Under the pieces are notes generated by a model, which was not told the origin of the DNA, made no database searches, and saw only the letters and a list, made by a program, of their open reading frames with translations. Source: Nissolia schottii (lineage: Eukaryota; Streptophyta; Magnoliopsida; Fabales; Fabaceae). From it: a stretch of DNA of 64,000 nt. The position numbers were made by a program, and so were the translations under genes. Positions 38,054-49,345 of this stretch are shown here, piece by piece; position 1 is the first letter of the stretch; every line of letters begins with the position of its first letter. Where the stretch lies: assembly GCA_003254905.1 (NCBI GenBank), contig QANU01001885.1, positions 428,035-492,034 of the forward strand. The letters are read 5' to 3'.

Positions 38054-38107
38054 ACCGAGTTAGCGAGTGAGCGAGTTAGCGAATTAGCGAGTTAGCGAGT
38101 TAGCGAA
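38054..38107. repeat. 8-bp tandem repeat (GAGTTAGC)n in the RDR2 leader/promoter
   Basis: Six to seven units of GAGTTAGC with point variants (GAGTGAGC, GAATTAGC) begin about 25 bp upstream of the RDR2 ATG. They fall in the 5' UTR or core promoter, where unit number could vary between accessions. Confidence 0.8.
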
Positions 38108-38530
38108 AGCTACGGCATTTCTAACTTTGAGCCATCGTTGATGAATAGGGAGGAATCGCAAGCAGTAGCCCTTTTTTACTTCACTCGGCTTTTGAGGAGT
38201 GCTGCCTGTCTTCCCTTCCTTTCCTCCTCCCTTGTTGTGTCAATTTCAACGGGTCTTCTTTCTTTTTATCGGTGTGTTGTCAAACTCTTTTAACATTTTT
38301 TGGAATGTCATCATGGGAATAAACATTTTTATATTTCATTTAAAATTTTAAAAAATATTTTTGGATAACCTATATTTTTTCAAATTGAAAATTGCCTCAT
38401 TTTTATTCTCATCTCCCTTGTGGGATTGTTGGATTCCCATAAAATTAGAATGTTTTGACATATGAAAATATCAAATTGCATCACGGGTTGTGTCATGTTT
38501 GGATTTTACGGTCTTCTCCTAAATTTATAT
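38108..38530. other. RDR2 upstream region
   Basis: Probable promoter. A pyrimidine-rich stretch runs from 38160 to 38270. No TATA box can be assigned with confidence. Confidence 0.4.
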
Positions 38531-38539
38531 GAATTATAT

Positions 38540-39500
38540 TATACTTTACAATCATTCAAGGTATACTAGAGTCAATGTAGGTTGTCGTTCACTTACAGTT
38601 CTATCCTAAATATAATCTCATGAAAACAGTTTTATAACATAATATGATCATAATGACATAATATTTTGTCCTAATAGTATTTTCATGACTTAATATAAAA
38701 ATCTTATCTTGAAAAAATATAGGTAGACTAAGATTCCATATTTAGGGAGGTTCTCAGAAGTGTGTCACAATGAACAACTTAAATATTGAGTCTTGTCTTA
38801 GCCAAAATCTTTCCTTAACAGAAATCTTCTCCCACTAGAATATTTACTTAACCATAATCTTTGTTAAAGGTTTAATCAAACAATATGAATATCTATATCA
38901 CTTAATACTAATCATACACACGCAACATGACTTTATTCAATGCAATAAAATATGTGGTCTCATGTAGTTCTAAAATAGTTTCATGATTTTAAAATAACTT
39001 CATAAATATCTACTTCATAAATAAGGAGTTTCTAAATAAATAATTATAAATAAATAACTAATTAAATAATTTCATTAATTAAAAAAAGAATTCTTAATAA
39101 CTAACTTCATAGATGCATAAAATAAAATACTAAATTTTACCTCCAAGGATTTCATAAAACATGTATAAATAAAATAATTCTAAAATAAATAAATAACTTT
39201 AAAAATAAATACGTGATCTAAAATAGACTGTGAAGAAAGTCATTTATCTTAAAATGGCTGATCGTTAAGGAGCACTAAGCTGGGAACTCCTGACACCCTA
39301 CGTGGATGCATTGCTTTCCCACGAACGGAAAACAAGAGGAAGAAAATAAATAAAAATAACTAGAGTGAAAACTCTCACAAAAATAGGACCTCTCAAGCTC
39401 TTCAGTGAATTATCAAATCTAAATACTCACACGAAGCTTCTATATATAGGGGGAAGAGGAGACCTTATTCTATTGCTACTACCAATGTGGGACTCCAAAA
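38540..39500. repeat. Dispersed LTR-like repeat, copy 1
   Basis: Related along most of its length to 60960-61665, same orientation. Shared words include ATGTAGTTCTAAAAT, GGATTTCATAAAACATG, GTGAAGAAAGTCA, AAGGAGCACTAA, CCTCTCAAGCTCTT and AATGTGGGACT. No coding sequence. Length and AT-rich character suggest LTR fragments of one retroelement family, in reverse orientation; ends were not found. Confidence 0.5.
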
Positions 39501-39889
39501 CACGCGTCTTGCACGAGAAACATTACATCTCGCTCAAGATGAAGCCCCTATGAACAACATCTTGCATGAGACACTATGCGTTTTGCACGAGACATGTTTT
39601 ACCTTCTTTTTTTGACATATGAAGACTATGGGTTGTCAAACACGCACTCCCACGAATGTTTATGCGCACTCCCACGTCCTCACTTGTGCCACATTCACTG
39701 AGAAACCTTCAACTCGCGATTTTCAATCTATCAACTTGCATTTTTCATTCCACTAAGCTCGCAATTTTCATCATCTACGTTCTTCATTGTTTTCGTCATC
39801 TCCATTCTTCATTGTATCTCATCCACTTGCATCATCGTCGTTCTTCATATTCGTCGTTCATAATTGTCATCATTCTTTTTCATTCAATG

Positions 39890-41160
39890 ATGTATTCTGG
39901 ATCTGCAATACCAAATGCAGAACTACATGAAGATATTGATGAGGTATTTGATATATTTGTTAAATTGTGGTTGAATTGTTGTTTTGAGGGTTAAAAAATT
40001 TTATGGGTTTATTTGTTTGAGTTAATTCAGAAGTTTGTTTGAATTATGTGAATGTCTGTTTGGATGGTGTGCCAGGTTTTCTAGTCATTTATTATCAATT
40101 TTTGAAACTATCAAAATGTTTGCTTATTCTTACTCGAAATTTTTTTATGGATGTTTCCAAATATGTTTACCTAAAAGTTTGCTCAAATGCTTGTTAGTTC
40201 AAAAGTTTGTCTATTACAAATAAAATTCTTGTTTATTGTTTCTCAAAAATTTGCTCAAAATACTAATAATACACAAGTTTGTTTACAACCGATAATTTTT
40301 TTTTGCTTGGAATATGTTTAAAGTTTGTTTGCCATTGTAATTTTCATTTATTAGCATGTCACAAATAACACGCAAGGTGATTCAATCAACTCAGGCAATG
40401 TGGTGCCTATGAATGGAATGCTGTTTAATCCGTTGAAGCATGTCAAATAATTTTATAACAAAATACTAACAAGATTGAGTTTACATGGAGAACAACTAAA
40501 AAGGATGAGTGTGCATAATTCAAGTATCAAATTCTAACATGTAATAGAGAGAGTAGTCGTTTGTCAAGAGTGCCAAAACCATAGAAGACAAACCCTACAT
40601 CAACTGCAAAATGTAAGGCACACATAAATGTGAGCAAGGAAAAAATTGGAGGATGGATCATAAGGAATGTGGTTGTTGAGGACTCTCATGAGGTCAGTCT
40701 GCTAAAGACACGTTTGTTCAAAGCAAATAGAACTATAAACATGCACATTAAGAGAACAATTGGGGTGAATAATGAGGTGGACATGGGACCAAATAAGATG
40801 TTCCAAGTGTTGGTACATGCATAAAGGGGCACAATAATCTGTTGTTTGCTGAGAAAGATGTGTGTAATTATGTGAATAAGGAAGTGTGAACCATTTGGGA
40901 GGAAGGAGATGCAAAGACGTTATTGTAATATCTTTCAAGGATGAGGAATCAAAACAGAAACATCTTTTACAAAGTTGAGGTTGATCAAGAATGTTACATC
41001 AAAAAAAATATTTTGGACAAATGTTAAGAATTTGTGATCTTTTGACATGACGTACCTAATAAACAAATATGATATGTCGTTTGGTTCGTTCATTGAGGTT
41101 AATTATCACGGACATTCAGTATCGTTTGGATGTGCATTGTTAAGAGATAATAACGTACAT
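39890..41160 (+). pseudogene. Remnant of a FAR1/FRS-type MULE transposase
   Basis: Several pieces in order on the plus strand match FAR1-related (Mutator-like) proteins: MMYSGSAIPNAELHEDIDE before a GTATTT donor-like site; an acceptor at 40351 then NSGNVVPMNGMLFNPLKHV; FTWRTTKK-like sequence near 40480; NPTSTAKCKAHINVSKEK and VVEDSHEVSLLKTRLFKANR (the zinc-binding Cys/His segment, near 40598-40730); and YLINKYDMSFGSFIEVNYHGHS (about 41055-41120), from the transposase core. Stops and frameshifts separate the pieces, and the C-terminal half with the SWIM zinc finger is missing. The presumed intron 39957-40350 carries a GTTTG-rich repeat like that at 12.6 kb. It is either a dead MULE or a dead domesticated FRS gene. 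Confidence 0.7.
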
Positions 41161-42640
41161 GTTTGTTTTCCTCATTTTCACCCTAAACGAAGTTTATAAA
41201 AAAGGAAAGAGAGATGCTAGACAGCGCAACATTCTTTTACTCGAAAGTGCACGACAAAAGATCAAAGGGGGGTAGTTTAAAGTTTAAACAAATAAAAAAA
41301 ATATATATATAAAAGGCAAAATAAAATTTGTGGTCATCAGGTCTTCGCACAGTGGTGGTGCATGAGTCTATCGTGCACTACACCTTTTTCTAAAAGGAAA
41401 TGAAGATAATATTGATTTTTTTTATTTCTTTTTTAAGCAAATGATCAGTTAGATTTTTCTATGGTTATTAGCCATTAATTTATTTATTTTCTGAAAAAAC
41501 ACCCTTTGAGTCTCTTAAAATAAATTTAGTTGGTCGATCAGTTTCACACATAAATCAACTTACTTATCCTTATTATAAATATGATCGTGACGTGTTAATT
41601 ATCTAATCCATTGGTATGTTCTACACGCAAATCAATCTTATTATAAACACTATCGTGACATGTTAAACGACTTATTTATTGTACTTGTTTTACACATGAA
41701 TCAACTTCACTTATTCTCATGGAAAAAACAGTTATGACATGTTAAATGAATTGTTTAATACAATGTTCTACATGTTAATCAAACTCATTTTCTCTTAAAT
41801 GGAGACACAATCATTGTCTACTAAATGTTATAATTCTCTAATTTGAGTGTTTTCTTAATTTATTTCTTAAGTATTTTAAAAAAGTTTTTAAGTTTTTTAT
41901 TTAATTTTAGGCATAAATTAGGATAGTTTGCATTTAGTAAAATTATTTAGATTTTATGATTTTATCTCTTTTATGTATTTTTATTTAGATTCTAGGAAAA
42001 CAAATGCTAAGAGGATCGATGAAGATTTGTTGAAGATAAAAGATAACATTGAAGAAAAGATTTGAAGATAAGATTTATATCAAAAAAGATAAATCTGAAT
42101 GTGATTTGAAAAGATTTGGATAAAAATATATTAAAACTTTTTTTATATTGACTTGTAGCTACAAAATTGTAAATCTGTCTTTTATCTTTCATTTGAGAAT
42201 TGGATAAGCTCAATTCGGACGTTTGTAGCAAAAGTTAAGACATTTTTACTATTATAGTAAAATGTTATCAAAAAAATTCAAATTTTAGCAGTTTTTTTTA
42301 CCTAATTCTAGGTTTTGACTCTATAAATATAACCTTGATGACTTCATTGGAAAATAGGGAATCAAATTTGAAGAGGAGACAACCCTAGAGGTGCTAATAG
42401 GGGCTAGAGCACAGTCACCGAGGTGCTATACAAGAGCTCTTCACCCCCATTCGCCGTTTATCACCATTTGTCATTTATAATGTGTTGCTTTCTATGTCTC
42501 TCTTCTCTTCTTTTCACTTGTTTTAGTGTAATATTATCTTTGTAAATTCGATAATTCAAGTATTAATACTCACTCTTATTACTAATATGAATTAATGCAC
42601 GTAAAATTCGAATCAAAATGTCTCTTTAATTGCACATATT
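41161..42640. repeat. Degenerate tandem repeat interrupted by an LTR-like insert
   Basis: At 41540-41820 a unit of about 90-100 bp recurs three times (ACATGAATCAACTTCACTTATTCTCATGGA and variants, each followed by a TGACATGTTAAA-like word). One more unit lies at 42630-42720 (GTGAATCAACCTCACTTATTCTTGATGGA). Between them, about 41830-42610, is a segment with a TATA-like CTATAAATATAACC near 42322 followed by a CTCTTCACCC region, as in retroelement LTRs. The simplest reading is an old repeat array split by an LTR-type insertion. No target duplication confirmed. Confidence 0.4.
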
Positions 42641-43110
42641 CTATACGTGAATCAACCTCACTTATTCTTGATGGAGACAAAATTGCAACACGTAAAGTGT
42701 TTTGATGACTGCATACGACACACAGGCGCCGCTCCACTCCATCTTATCATATTTATGTGTGTAATTCTGATGAACCTTTTATTTTTCGCTTACCATTTAG
42801 GGCCCAATATTATTCCTGATATTGAAGACTTGTTCTGGGCCAATTACTTTATTACATGATCATCGGAGCCAAGGTTTTATGTAACTAACATTTGGCCTAT
42901 TAATTGCTTGCCCACACCACCCCCACATACATCTTCCTTATTTGGCATTGAAACTGCGAGCAACAAAAGTGCCCCCCCTTGCCATCCGAGTTTTGGAACG
43001 AGCCTCGGCCATTCGGTGTATCAGGACTCGGTGTGGACAAGTTACTCACAAGATCCACATTAATCCTTGAGGGAATATCATAGCTCCAACTAGTGCGCCA
43101 AAGTAAACTC
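42641..43110. other. Spacer
   Basis: Apart from the last repeat unit noted above, nothing recognisable in either strand. Confidence 0.4.
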
Positions 43111-43113
43111 TTA

Positions 43114-43467
43114 GAGTGTGGTTGGTAGAGAAAAATAATAGGTGAATTTGTATTTTTCAAAAGTATGTTTGAATGAAAGTAAAATGAGAGGAATGAAAAT
43201 AGAAAGATAATGATGTTAAATGATAATTTTATCTTTTAGTCACTATAAATAGTTATTTTAACTGTAACTTATTAGGGATAATATTGAAATTAGGAATAAG
43301 ATTCTTATTTCTTTATATCTTTCACCCACTAGTGGAAGAAAACAAAATTAGTGGGTTCCATGTGTTTTTTTTTCACTATTCATTCTTTCTTTCTATTCAT
43401 TTTACATTCAAACAAAGGAAACTAATTTCTTTCTTCTCGTTCTATTTTTCTCCCAATCAAACACTAC
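43114..43467. mobile_element. MITE-like element with imperfect terminal inverted repeats
   Basis: The left end GAGTGTGGTTGGTAGAGAAA pairs with the right end (complement GTAGTGTTTGATTGGGAGAA); about 24 bp are involved with a few mismatches. TTA or TTAA lies outside each end, which would suit PIF/Harbinger. No coding sequence. Confidence 0.5.
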
Positions 43468-43479
43468 TTTAAGGACCGT

Positions 43480-45408
43480 GCTTTGCACGATTTATGATTG
43501 ATGGTTTGTGTGTGGCTTAGAGAAGAGGGGTTGAATCTAAGCAAGGGTTTTAAAAAAATATTCTGTTCTTTTAAAATTTGTCTCCTAAAATTTTAGGAGA
43601 TATCTCCTAGTTTTTTGGGAGACAAGTTTTCAAAAAAAACTTAATTTCTCAAAAATGAAAACTGAATAATTTTAAGAGCAGAGTATGTAAAAGATATAAG
43701 GGAAAGAAAATTTACACAGAGATTTATACTGGTTCAATTCCTTAATGGGAATCTACATCCAGTTCTTTCACACCAATTTCAAGTACAAAGACAAAACAAT
43801 AATTCCTTTCACTCAGGAATTTTTCAAACCAAAACAAAAACTTGAAGCAAACTTTTTCTCTCAAGCTCTCTGTTACTCACCAAAAGAATTCTCAAAACAT
43901 AAATATTTTCCAAACAATAAAGACACTCAACGATTTCAAACCAAGGTATAAACCAAAATAATCAGAGATTGAGAGGTAAGTGGAGCCCTTGGGAGAAATA
44001 TCACGAATGGCTTTTTTTTTGCTCTAGTGTCTTGCTTTCTTAGTGATGAGAGCTCACTCTTTTATGCTTGTCTTTCGAGTATTAAGGCTCAAGAATCACT
44101 CCTCTGTTCGTGCCATTCTATCTTCCCATAATTTGAGAACTTTCTTCTTTCATCTTCAATCATCTTGAAGTTGAATCTTTTGCCTCTTGACCATTGTAAG
44201 GAGATTTCCTTGCTCCAAGAATGTTGTTTTTTCAATTTTGTATCCATTAGCTTCGTGTGACCGTTGGAAGGAGATGCTGATTTTTGCTTCTTTATTTTTA
44301 TTATTTCATCACTTCCAGCCTTCCTCTTTTCCTCACGTGAGTTTCTCTTTCTTTCATTAAAGAAATATTTCTTTGTCCTTTATCACTTACTTCACTCATG
44401 GCTATATTATAGCCTTTTCGTACATGGAAGATTGCTTGTCAAGAAGTTGTACTTCATAGCCTCCAATTTGTTTCTCTTTCTACCTTTTTTATAAATGCTT
44501 GTCTCTTTTAAACAGTAGAGTCTCCCATACTTTTCTTTCCTCCTTAAAATAAAATATTCCTTCTTTTTCACTTCCCTTAAATTGTGCTGATGCACTTTTG
44601 CCTGCAACACGTTTTCCATTAAGTTGCTCTTTCAATTCGACGTCAGGGCATGCATATATATATATACACCTTTCTTTCCTATTTCAAACATAATTTTCCT
44701 TTTCTTTCTTCTATTCCAGCATCAGTGCCTGCTTTCCTTTCCAATGCTTCCTCATTACTCCAATACGTATCTTTTTATTTCTTTTTTGTCTCATCTTGTC
44801 AATTCAAACTTTGCTGACACACTTTTAGCCACAGTCCATGCTGTCCAAAATTTTTGCTGTCCATAGTCCCTTTCTTTCTTTATTTTTCTTGAGATATTAC
44901 AAATGCTAACTTGGGACAAGAGAAAATAATATTGCTAATTAATTTAATTTATCCTGAAACACTAGCACATATATTAGAACATTCATGCAATGTTTGTCAT
45001 CATCAATTTTATTTTACAAATTTAATCAACAATGATATATCATTCTAAATCATCCTTGTTCTTGGTTGTTCTACTGTTTTGATTTTAAAGATTTTAAACT
45101 TGGCTGAATTTTTTGTTCTCTTGTTGTCCTTAATCAGTTGCTACAATTCTGATCCCCAACTATCTAGCTCCCAAGTTTTCATTATCGTCATTTCAAAAAA
45201 CTTTTGTCATTTGAATGATGTAGAGTGGTATAATCCTTCAAACGCTATAGACACTAGTACCCTTATTTCAAGCCAGATGAAAGCAATCCAGATGGTAAGT
45301 GAAGAGTGTAAGAGACAAAGAAGTAAAAGCTGTGTATATTTGAAGGTATGATAGTAAAAGTGGGAGTTCTGAAAACAAAATGGAGCTTTCTGGCCTATAA
45401 TAGATAAC
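43480..45408. other. Unclassified repeat-like spacer
   Basis: Begins with a short palindromic region (TTGTCTCCTA ... GGGAGACAA, 43577-43626). Sequence such as GAGGGGTTGAATCTAAG and TTTACACAGAGATTTATACTGG reads like legume retroelement debris to me, from memory. T/C-rich from 44240 to 44880. A (TA)n tract lies near 44657. No gene supported. Confidence 0.35.
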
Positions 45409-46509
45409 TTAAACAATCTTGTCAGGTTGAGTGAGACCAGAAATCTCAACATTGGAGCTAAGATACCTGCTCTTGTTGGACCAAAGCCAGATCTTGGAAA
45501 CAGAGAAGCTCTCACCTCTTCTCCTGCTGTTGCCTATCCTCCCCCCATCCACATCCCCATTTTCTGAAACATCGCCATGAGGAGAATGAGACAAGACAAG
45601 TTGAAGAATCGAGTCGCGGACCACATACTGATATGAACCCATGGAGTAGCATCTCCTCCCATCCAAACTACAACTACTACTACTACCACTCTCTAACTCC
45701 TTCACTCCATTGTTCCTGAATTTCCCTAGCCTAACAGAGAACACCCTTTTCCCAACAACTTGTTCTTGTTCAATCACTGGCCCTTGACCGTGTGAACAAA
45801 CATTCTCTTCCTCAAACAAATTCGACACAACGCTAGGCGCTTCATTCTCCAAGGAGCTGGATGAGAGTGTGGCTCTGCAAAGAGGGCAGGTGGGGTTTGA
45901 CATGAGCCACGTGTCAAGGCAGTTCCTGTGGAAGGCATGGCTGCAGACAGGAACCAGCCTCAGCCTGTCCTCGTCAGAGAACTCGCAGAGGCACACGGCA
46001 CAATCGAACGGTTCCTTCGTCCCCAGGAGGTCTTGGTAGCAGAAAAGGGGAAGAGAATCTATGAGGGACTGTTCTAGGCCAGAGTCATGGACCCTGAAGA
46101 GGTGCTGGAGCTGCCTCTGGAGGGCGCGGCGGCGCGTGGATTCTTGGAACCTGTTGGAGTTGTTGTAGAGAGACGAAGATGATTGTGGTGCCGGAGTTTT
46201 CATGAGGAGCCATAGAACCAAATGGATGAGGCCATAGAGGAAGAAGATAACTGCCAGGACTATTATGACTAACAGAATTAGTGGGCTTATTGTGCTAATT
46301 GATGATGCAAGTGTTGCTGCTTGTGCTTGTTGATCATTGCTGATATTATTGGCATCGTATGGATGAGTTTGGAATGGAGATTGAGAAGGTGAGAAGTCCA
46401 AATTACCAATACCAGTACCACCTTGTTGAGGTGGAGTGCTGCGCATGTTGGAATTGGAAGATTGATATTCTGAAAATTGATCTTCCTGACTTGGTTTTTT
46501 TGTCTTCAA
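45409..46509 (-). CDS. ATL-type RING-H2 E3 ubiquitin ligase (ATL13/46/47-like), 366 aa
   Basis: Intronless, as is usual for ATL genes. It begins MKTKKPSQEDQFSEY; a second in-frame Met at residue 22 is an alternative start. Residues 1-70 are Gln/Ser/Asn-rich. A single membrane span lies at about 76-102 (SPLILLVIIVLAVIFFLYGL). The GLD-like segment is SGLEQSLIDSLPLF (143-156). The RING-H2 domain runs from C170 to C211 with the ligand pattern C-x2-C, C-x-H-x2-H-x2-C, C-x2-C (CAVCLCEF ... CSHAFHRNCLDTW ... CPLC); the Pro before the third Cys typical of ATLs is present (LVPVCSH). The long C-terminal tail is Ser-rich with a conserved block GRRCYSMGSYQYVV. ATLs pass ubiquitin from E2 enzymes to membrane-proximal targets, often in stress responses. 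The target here is unknown. Confidence 0.93.
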   Translation of the reverse strand: MKTKKPSQEDQFSEYQSSNSNMRSTPPQQGGTGIGNLDFSPSQSPFQTHPYDANNISNDQQAQAATLASSISTISPLILLVIIVLAVIFFLYGLIHLVLWLLMKTPAPQSSSSLYNNSNRFQESTRRRALQRQLQHLFRVHDSGLEQSLIDSLPLFCYQDLLGTKEPFDCAVCLCEFSDEDRLRLVPVCSHAFHRNCLDTWLMSNPTCPLCRATLSSSSLENEAPSVVSNLFEEENVCSHGQGPVIEQEQVVGKRVFSVRLGKFRNNGVKELESGSSSSCSLDGRRCYSMGSYQYVVRDSILQLVLSHSPHGDVSENGDVDGGRIGNSRRRGESFSVSKIWLWSNKSRYLSSNVEISGLTQPDKIV

Positions 46510-48879
46510 TGCTTCATACTTAGATACTCTCTAAGTCCAAGTGGCATTTTCTGGCTTTGTGTTTGGAGAAGGGACAAAGATTGTGTGTATTTGAGATATC
46601 TAGTGGGACTGAGTTACTATGATTTAAGCAGTGTATGGTTTTTTATGCAGAAAGAGAGAGAAGGAAAAGGGTTATAAGGTAATAAAGGAGTAGTGATGGC
46701 TTGAAGAGCCTTGCTATACTAACTTTCGGTAGAGTTCACAGATGGTTGGTGATCATGGAAAGTTGTTAGAATCACCTTTTGCATCAAAAGGCCCTAAAAA
46801 TAAAAAGAATGTTTGGTTGGTTTAATAAATATTATATTGGAGGTACAAGCAGAAGTGGCTACTTATAGGAAACTATATATAGCTTTGATTACCTCATGAA
46901 CTTTTAGTTAATATCATATTCTTACGAGTTTAAATTGTTATGTGTTGTAAAGTAATATGATTTAGAACGACATTACCTAGCTTGGATGACCGAACCTTGA
47001 CGATGCGGTGAAGGACTGTGATGAACGGATGTTCTTTTAGGAGGAACAACATCGGTGAGCACATGCAAAGGCACTCTGACGGTCAAGTAAGGATTTGTGT
47101 GATATAGGTGAATGATTATGAATTACATGTTCCTTTGCTTGTAGATAATTTATCCTTTTATACTTGGGTTTGTTGCGCTTGTCGCGACTTGCACGCTAAG
47201 CTATGCGAATAGAGTTTGTTACGCGAATCCCAAATATCGCGCATTGTAGTTATGGGTAGTTAGCCCTAGTTGTTACTCTTACTTCCGAGTGCCCTGTTTG
47301 CTACAGCACGTGCGTTATACTCTAAATGGATCCCATCCTCAATGATTGAGTTTAGAGTTTGATTCTACGCTATGGGGCCTTAAGTTATCTGGTTTATCCC
47401 GTTGTGCAAAAGAGTTTTATAATGTCATCTTATCACATTTGTAAAAGTAATTAAGTCTAACACACAATCTCACATACAACAACACAAGATTGGATGAACT
47501 TTTACCCTGATAGAGTGACAGTAAATAACAATTAAACTCTACTCTTATTATACCTTGATGGGAATCCATCACACTTGTGTTCTCTGGCTAAAGAATTTGT
47601 GTGCTGCACCTCTTCCAATCCAAGGATGTCCATCTAGTGCATTGAAAGCTTTCTGCAGGGTATCATTTTAAAGGAGTATGTGTGACAAGAAAAATACAAT
47701 ACCAAAAACAAAAGGAAATGACAATAGGAAAATCCAAATGATTGTGGTCTTGACTTGTACCCAACACAATTCCATAGTCCGAACTCTAAAGCTGTCTGTT
47801 TGCTGTGTGGCTTCTTTTTCTCAAAATAGAGATCATGAGCAAAATCATGGCAGATAATAATTACCCATTAACATGCTCACGTCAATCATGGCATGACCCA
47901 CGCAACATAAACAAAAAATATTCATGGCTGATGGCTCAGAGAAAATGAAGGAAAAACTTTTTTCGTTGATGTTACTAAACATCAAGATTTAATTAAAAGC
48001 GCTGGTGATTTTGAATGTTTGTTTTTGTTTTTAATAAAATGATATCTCAGGAATTCAAAGGCGTAAACTTAAGAAGAGTCTTTTCATTTGAAAATTATAC
48101 ATGACACAATTCTATATTAGAAAGACTAAAAATTAATGGCAAAAATATTTATACAATTATGTCGCGTACAATTTTCACATGATAATATCCTCTCTCGTCC
48201 ATGTGTCCTTTCAATTTTCGTCTAATTTTATTTTCCCGTACTATGATACATCATATATATCATACATGCATTTGTACAACACCACATACGAAATTATTAA
48301 TGGTGTTAGTTAATCATAATGGCTATTAAGGTGAAAAAATCACGAGCCTCCCAGTAGTCAATTGTTTACCTGTTTGGAGATGGTGACACTGCAGAGAGAT
48401 CCTAGCTAGAGACAAAAGCAAATGGTAGGGTCACTTATCCTTGCACGCATGGCAAGTGGCAACTAAATCAAGCCCATGATTTTGTCCGTCCAAAGTGCAG
48501 CAAGTCGCAAAGATGGCCATCGTTCAGAACATTGAGCTGTTATTGCTTAACAAAACAATGGCTAACATCACTTTATCTGAATCAAATATTTTGGTCACAT
48601 ATTTAGCCTTCTTTTGATTCTCCCATGGAAAAATGATATTATAATAATTATTTTAGATAATCTTTAAATAATCACACTTACAAAAATGTAAGGTTCATTG
48701 TGAGCTTTACACTTTTGTGAATGACTGAATGTGATTATTTGAAAGTTGATTAAAATAATTGTCATAATAAAATGGCTCCTTCGTATGATATGACACAATA
48801 ATTTGTGATTTCAAAATTCATATTGTACGTATGCTGTTCACATTTGATGTTAAAAAGACATTTTCCACAAATTCTTTCA
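46510..48879. other. ATL upstream region and spacer
   Basis: The ATL promoter lies to about 46900. The segment 46980-47420 is less AT-rich and reads like old retroelement sequence (GGCACTCTGACGGTCAAGTAAGG is a word I associate with plant LTR elements), without ends. The rest to 48880 is AT-rich and shows nothing. Confidence 0.4.
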
Positions 48880-49345
48880 GGAAAGTAGTCATTTTATTAT
48901 TCTGAGAGATCCCCCAATCCATGATCCTCTTGACCGCCAGCAACAGCCCATTGTCCAGGCTCTGCTGGAGACGACGCGCCCCAGCGAAGTTGTTCTCGCC
49001 AGCAAGAAAAGACCTTGTTGGAAATCACGCCACTCAAGTTGTTCCTTGCAATGTGAAACCATGCAAGTTGTTCTTCTTGAGGCTAAGGATTTGGAGGGTT
49101 TTTGCCATGCATGCATAGGGAGTTGGTGACAAGACTAGTGCCACCTAAGTTGGAGTCATCAAGGACTGCGCCCTTCACATTCCCTTCCTCGGAGCAGCTC
49201 ACACCATGCCAGCTGTCACTGCATGGATCTCAGGCTTTGTCCCATCCCCTTTGTGGATTCCCTACTGCTAGCTTCTCCATGAATTTCACCAAGGCATTCT
49301 TCACCGCTTCATCCGCTGAATATATATGCCATTGGAAACCACAAC
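48880..49345 (-). pseudogene. Remnant of an LRR receptor-like kinase
   Basis: Read on the minus strand, 49320-49070 gives DEAVKNALVKFMEKLAVGN, then DPCSDSWHGVSCSEEGNVKG and AVLDDSNLGGT: the N-terminal cap and first LRR of inactive-type receptor kinases (At2g26730 group and kin). It passes almost directly, by way of a large internal deletion, to LDNGLLLAVKRIMDWGIS (48895-48955), the beginning of the kinase domain with its VAIK-like Lys. An in-frame stop after WDKA and frameshifts break it. The rest of the kinase is absent. This is a dead host-gene fragment. Confidence 0.7.

Noticed and set aside
37625-38070. GC-rich plus-strand open frames opposite RDR2 exon 1
   Set aside because: Shadows of the GC-rich first exon; composition dominated by Gly/Glu/Val repeats.
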